A DNA stretch of 8,291 bases from Chloroflexota bacterium (lineage in GTDB: Bacteria; Chloroflexota; Ktedonobacteria; Ktedonobacterales; Ktedonobacteraceae). The stretch lies in the NCBI GenBank assembly GCA_021828635.1, contig JAJZEJ010000131.1, positions 1-8,291 of the forward strand. The letters are read 5' to 3'. The notes below the pieces were generated by a model. That model made no database searches and was not told the DNA's origin. It was given only the letters and a program-made list of their open reading frames with translations. A program made the position numbers and the translations under genes. This document shows, piece after piece, positions 6,543 to 8,291 of this stretch (position 1 is its first letter; each line of letters starts with the position of its first letter).

Positions 6543-6605
6543 TTCACTGAAGGGCTGACCTATTTTGCACTGAAGGATGGAAAGTTTCACTGAAGGGTGA
6601 AACTT
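6543..6605. repeat. Triple CACTGAAGG repeat with adjoining hairpin
   Basis: CACTGAAGG occurs at 6545-6553, 6568-6576 and 6588-6596, with spacings of 23 and 20 bp. The outer two share the longer TTCACTGAAGGG. The last copy overlaps an 8-bp inverted repeat, AAGTTTCA (6582-6589) and TGAAACTT (6598-6605), with an 8-nt loop. The cluster coincides with the point where DUF1214 homology stops on the - strand, so it may mark a rearrangement junction. Confidence 0.6.
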
Positions 6606-6933
6606 GACGCTTCGGCTGTCCGGCAAGAAAATGCAGGACATAAATACGCAGTCCGGAGAGCCTGCGCCCCGTGCTGTCGCGGGTCGTCGTCCAATAGGCC
6701 GCCTCTTGCACCACATTGGTGGCGGGCAGGTTTCTGGCGCAGGCGGCCCGCAGGAGGAGGCCATTGCCGGGCTGGCCGCATGTGGTGGTGGTGTTCCACC
6801 CGTTGACGGTCGTGGTCATGGCTTTCACCACCGCGTTCATAATAATCTGTGCCGTGAGAAACGCCAGCACGCCGCCGATAATGATGCCTTGTATGATGTG
6901 TGAACCTGCGAGCCAGGTGAGAACATTTGTCAT
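6544..6933 (-). pseudogene. 3'-truncated DUF1214-domain protein with N-terminal membrane segment
   Basis: The 129-codon frame starts with a hydrophobic segment (residues 12-37) and then follows the first half of the DUF1214 domain (found alone or after DUF1254). Family-like positions are NGW (44-46), a LLRAACARN helix (60-68), QEAAYWTTTRDSTG (76-89), LSG (92-94) and YVLHFLAG (98-105). At this point the family normally runs into a PP-x-x-FWSLT-type strand and a further 80 or so residues ending with an NWLP-type motif. Here homology stops at about residue 106, and the last 20 or so codons run through the CACTGAAGG repeats. The biochemical role of the family is unknown. The start is weak: GAGGT touches the ATG with no spacing. 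A broken gene is the best reading; a shortened but expressed protein cannot be excluded. The domain match is from memory of the family. Confidence 0.62.
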
Positions 6934-6985
6934 ACCTCAAATATATCACGACACACGACGAGATGTGAATAGCAAGGAAGAGTGA

Positions 6986-7174
6986 GGGTGTGGTTCATCA
7001 TTTTGCGTGCGGCGGTCACTTGCCCGCAAGCTGATTGGCGGGTGTGTTGCGGTATCTGCATCAGCTCCTGGCTCGCTTCCACAAGCTCAGGCACAAAAGC
7101 AGATGCAGTATTTGGACACATGGCGTGAATTGATGCAGTACCATTGCTACCGTCAAGCGCATCAAGCCGAGTAG
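6986..7174 (+). other. Possible C-terminal remnant frame, unrecognised
   Basis: This frame is open for 62 codons and ends TAG at 7172-7174. Its last 30 or so residues are rich in Gln, Tyr and Trp (for example MQYLDTWRELMQYHCYRQ) and the 30-bp repeat falls in frame, giving MQY twice ten residues apart. There is no start codon with a ribosome site, and I recognise no family. It could be the tail of a decayed gene or chance. Confidence 0.2.
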
Positions 7175-7249
7175 CCGACTTCTCCTGTCAAGCCAAAGAT
7201 AGTACCACGTTGCCTCACTATTTCAGTGCTGAAGAACAAGAAGTATTAC

Positions 7250-7294
7250 AAAGTGTGGTAATGCAATGTACACATGAAATACAAATCACACTTT
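7250..7294. terminator. Weak stem-loop downstream of the membrane-protein gene
   Basis: AAAGTGTG (7250-7257) pairs with CACACTTT (7287-7294) across a 29-nt loop, with T residues continuing to 7296 on the + strand. It lies about 50 bp past the membrane-protein stop. The stem is short and the loop long, so termination is only a possibility. Confidence 0.25.
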
Positions 7295-7340
7295 TTCTTC
7301 AAAAGATCGAGAAGATACGCAAAAACTATGATAAGATGTA

Positions 7341-7874
7341 TCAGACATCAGTGGATCTCCAAACCTTTACAGGAGCAATCTTGACAGCGGATGGCACAAT
7401 CCGCAGCAGGAACCAGAAGACAACGACATGGTTCACTAGTAAGAGCGGCACATACACAGTTAGGATAAACCAAGCAACCCCAACGTGGAAGGATGGAAAG
7501 CCGACTACCACGCCTTTGTAGATGGCGAACAACAGATCGGCGAACCCCACAATGTTGAGCAACCAAACAAGCGGGAGGGCCAACCCTGGCCGAAGCCGTA
7601 GCACGAGGGCAGTCAGCAAAGCTAAGACGGCCGTGAAGACATCGCCATAAGCAGTGGAGATGGCAAAGTAAGACGGAAGGATCCCTCCCATCACCTGTGG
7701 GAGCAGAAACACAAAACCCTCTGTCCGAAACACATTTAGCAGGACCAATGGGAGTAATGCCTGCACATATGGTTGCTTCGACAAACGGGGAACAACATAC
7801 CAGGAAGCAATCAGTGTGAAGGAAAGCAGGCTAACCACCACATTGACCAAAAATGCAAGAAATGCAAGGTTCAT
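7341..7874 (-). CDS. Small multi-pass membrane protein of unknown function
   Basis: The 177-residue product is very hydrophobic, with about five membrane segments near residues 5-28, 36-60 (less clear), 77-93, 98-119 and 132-158, and a short basic C-terminus. Polar residues inside hydrophobic surroundings are Arg 50 and Glu 52 (FRTEGF), Tyr 76-Gly-Asp 78, Asn 107 and Asp 113, which may form a pocket. It resembles a class of uncharacterised bacterial membrane proteins and I can give no function. The ATG at 7874 is preferred over the GTG at 7904 because AAGGAG (7882-7887) precedes it by 7 nt and lies inside the longer frame. It follows the MarR-type gene by 54 bp on the same strand, so one transcript and local MarR control are likely. 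Confidence 0.85.
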   Translation of the reverse strand: MNLAFLAFLVNVVVSLLSFTLIASWYVVPRLSKQPYVQALLPLVLLNVFRTEGFVFLLPQVMGGILPSYFAISTAYGDVFTAVLALLTALVLRLRPGLALPLVWLLNIVGFADLLFAIYKGVVVGFPSFHVGVAWFILTVYVPLLLVNHVVVFWFLLRIVPSAVKIAPVKVWRSTDV

Positions 7875-7881
7875 AGACGTT

Positions 7882-7887
7882 CTCCTT
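7882..7887 (-). promoter_or_regulatory. Ribosome-binding site fixing the membrane-protein start
   Basis: AAGGAG on the - strand, 7 nt before the ATG at 7874, decides the start against the longer GTG frame. Nearby GTAAT occurs at 7895-7899 and 7905-7909 on the + strand with a 10-bp period, which might be half-sites for the upstream MarR protein but could be chance. Confidence 0.7.
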
Positions 7888-7928
7888 AATAGATGTAATG
7901 ACACGTAATAAGAGAAAAAAAGAAGGCG

Positions 7929-8291
7929 CTAGTGGCTTGACTCGACCACCGTTGAGAGTTCAGCGAGTAATGCCTCAACATGTTCTAAGCCAAGTTGTTG
8001 AATCATCTGCTTCTGGGCCTGCTGCCAGAATGGCATGGCCTGCGCAAGAACCTGTTTGCCCTCTTCGGTGAGTGTTACAACCCGCACCCGATGATCTTTG
8101 CCCTCCTCAACTCGAATCCATCCAGGCTTTCGTAACGGGCCGAGATTGCGCGTCAAGGTCGTCCGATCCATCCCCATCAGTTCCGCTAGGTGGTTGATAG
8201 AGATGGGAGTAGCCTGAGCAAGGCCCGCGAGCAGCGTAAACTGCGTGGTGTGCAGACCGCTCGGAGCAAGGATCTCGTCGTAGGTTTGGGT
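7929..8291 (-). CDS. MarR-family transcriptional regulator, N-terminus cut by window edge
   Basis: The frame is open to the right edge and gives 120 residues. The product is a winged-helix DNA-binding repressor of the MarR type. Visible parts are the helix HTTQFTLLAGLA (14-25), the helix-turn-helix ISINHLAELMGMDRTTLTRNL (about 30-50), the wing with KDHRVRVVTLTEEGK (64-78), which carries the family D-x-R pattern, and a C-terminal dimer helix from about 83. Only the first N-terminal helix and the start are missing. MarR proteins form dimers and usually lose DNA binding when they meet small aromatic ligands or oxidants. Its neighbour on the same strand, the membrane protein, is the natural candidate target. 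The ATG codons at 8177 and 8171 are internal and not the true start. Confidence 0.93.
   Translation of the reverse strand, partial: TQTYDEILAPSGLHTTQFTLLAGLAQATPISINHLAELMGMDRTTLTRNLGPLRKPGWIRVEEGKDHRVRVVTLTEEGKQVLAQAMPFWQQAQKQMIQQLGLEHVEALLAELSTVVESSH

Larger units (their letters stand above)
6934..7340. other. Stretch without a convincing gene, mosaic composition
   Basis: Short open frames occur on both strands but none has a good start, ribosome site and recognisable motif together. A - strand frame ends TGA at 6930 and overlaps the DUF1214 ATG as ATGA, yet its codons show no family signature. GATGCAGTA repeats at 7102 and 7132 (30-bp period), and CTTGC-CC-GCAAG (7019-7030) is a small palindrome. 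GC is 32% over 7231-7330 against about 77% at 6721-6780. This suggests joined remnants of different origin. Confidence 0.5.

Noticed and set aside
6604..6903. A + strand frame of 99 codons rich in Gly, Arg and His
   Set aside because: It is the antisense shadow of the DUF1214 fragment in a GC-rich stretch; its composition is typical of a shadow frame.
6930..7121. A 63-codon - strand frame whose stop overlaps the DUF1214 ATG
   Set aside because: The ATGA overlap suggests coupling, but the frame has no ribosome site and no known motif, and the downstream gene is itself broken.
6588..7228. CACTGAA near 6588 and TTCAGTG at 7222 as possible ends of a small mobile element
   Set aside because: Only 7 bp match, no target duplication or transposase was seen, and such short matches are expected by chance.
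7144..7521. A 125-codon + strand frame starting with TTG
   Set aside because: Its 3' half lies antisense to the well-supported membrane-protein gene, its start is TTG without a ribosome site, and it shows no recognisable domain. The first part (7144-7340) could be remnant coding sequence but cannot be supported.
7341..7904. The longer start of the membrane protein at GTG 7904
   Set aside because: AAGGAG lies inside the extension at correct spacing for the ATG at 7874.

Overview
The window carries bacterial genes of about 50% GC with sharp local swings. The large NB-ARC/TPR/LuxR regulator, the small single-domain enzymes and the scattered short hairpins resemble soil Chloroflexota of the Ktedonobacteria type. 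That is an inference from gene style only; no marker gene is present to prove it.

Left block (+ strand): the 3' part of a short-chain dehydrogenase (1-657) is followed by a 345-bp gap rich in inverted repeats. A sodium:solute symporter of the MctP (monocarboxylate permease) type follows (1003-2793). It has an unusual proline-rich tail and ends in a strong hairpin (2807-2853) that also lies behind the convergent gene on the other side. The hairpin just before the symporter start can refold with the first codons, which makes it a candidate RNA switch.

Middle block: an NB-ARC ATPase with TPR-like repeats and a LuxR DNA-binding domain (3569-5941, - strand) is followed on the same strand by a SnoaL-like protein (2888-3421). 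It is divergent from a carboxymuconolactone-decarboxylase-family protein (6150-6482, + strand). The two divergent promoters overlap and contain a 10-bp direct repeat. A palindromic element lies between the regulator and the SnoaL gene. The block looks like a small-molecule-responsive regulator with two small enzyme-like genes, but no substrate can be named.

Right block: from 6483 to 7340 the sequence looks like genomic debris. It holds a DUF1214 gene fragment that loses its C-terminal half at a cluster of CACTGAAGG repeats, and a stretch with no convincing gene. GC falls from about 77% (6721-6780) to 32% (7231-7330). The window ends with a MarR regulator (running off the right edge) and a small membrane protein, both on the - strand and probably one operon.

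No tRNA, rRNA, CRISPR array, complete insertion sequence or origin was seen. I found no clear new multi-gene system. The most interesting candidates are the refolding symporter leader, the overlapping divergent promoter and the truncation junction near 6600.
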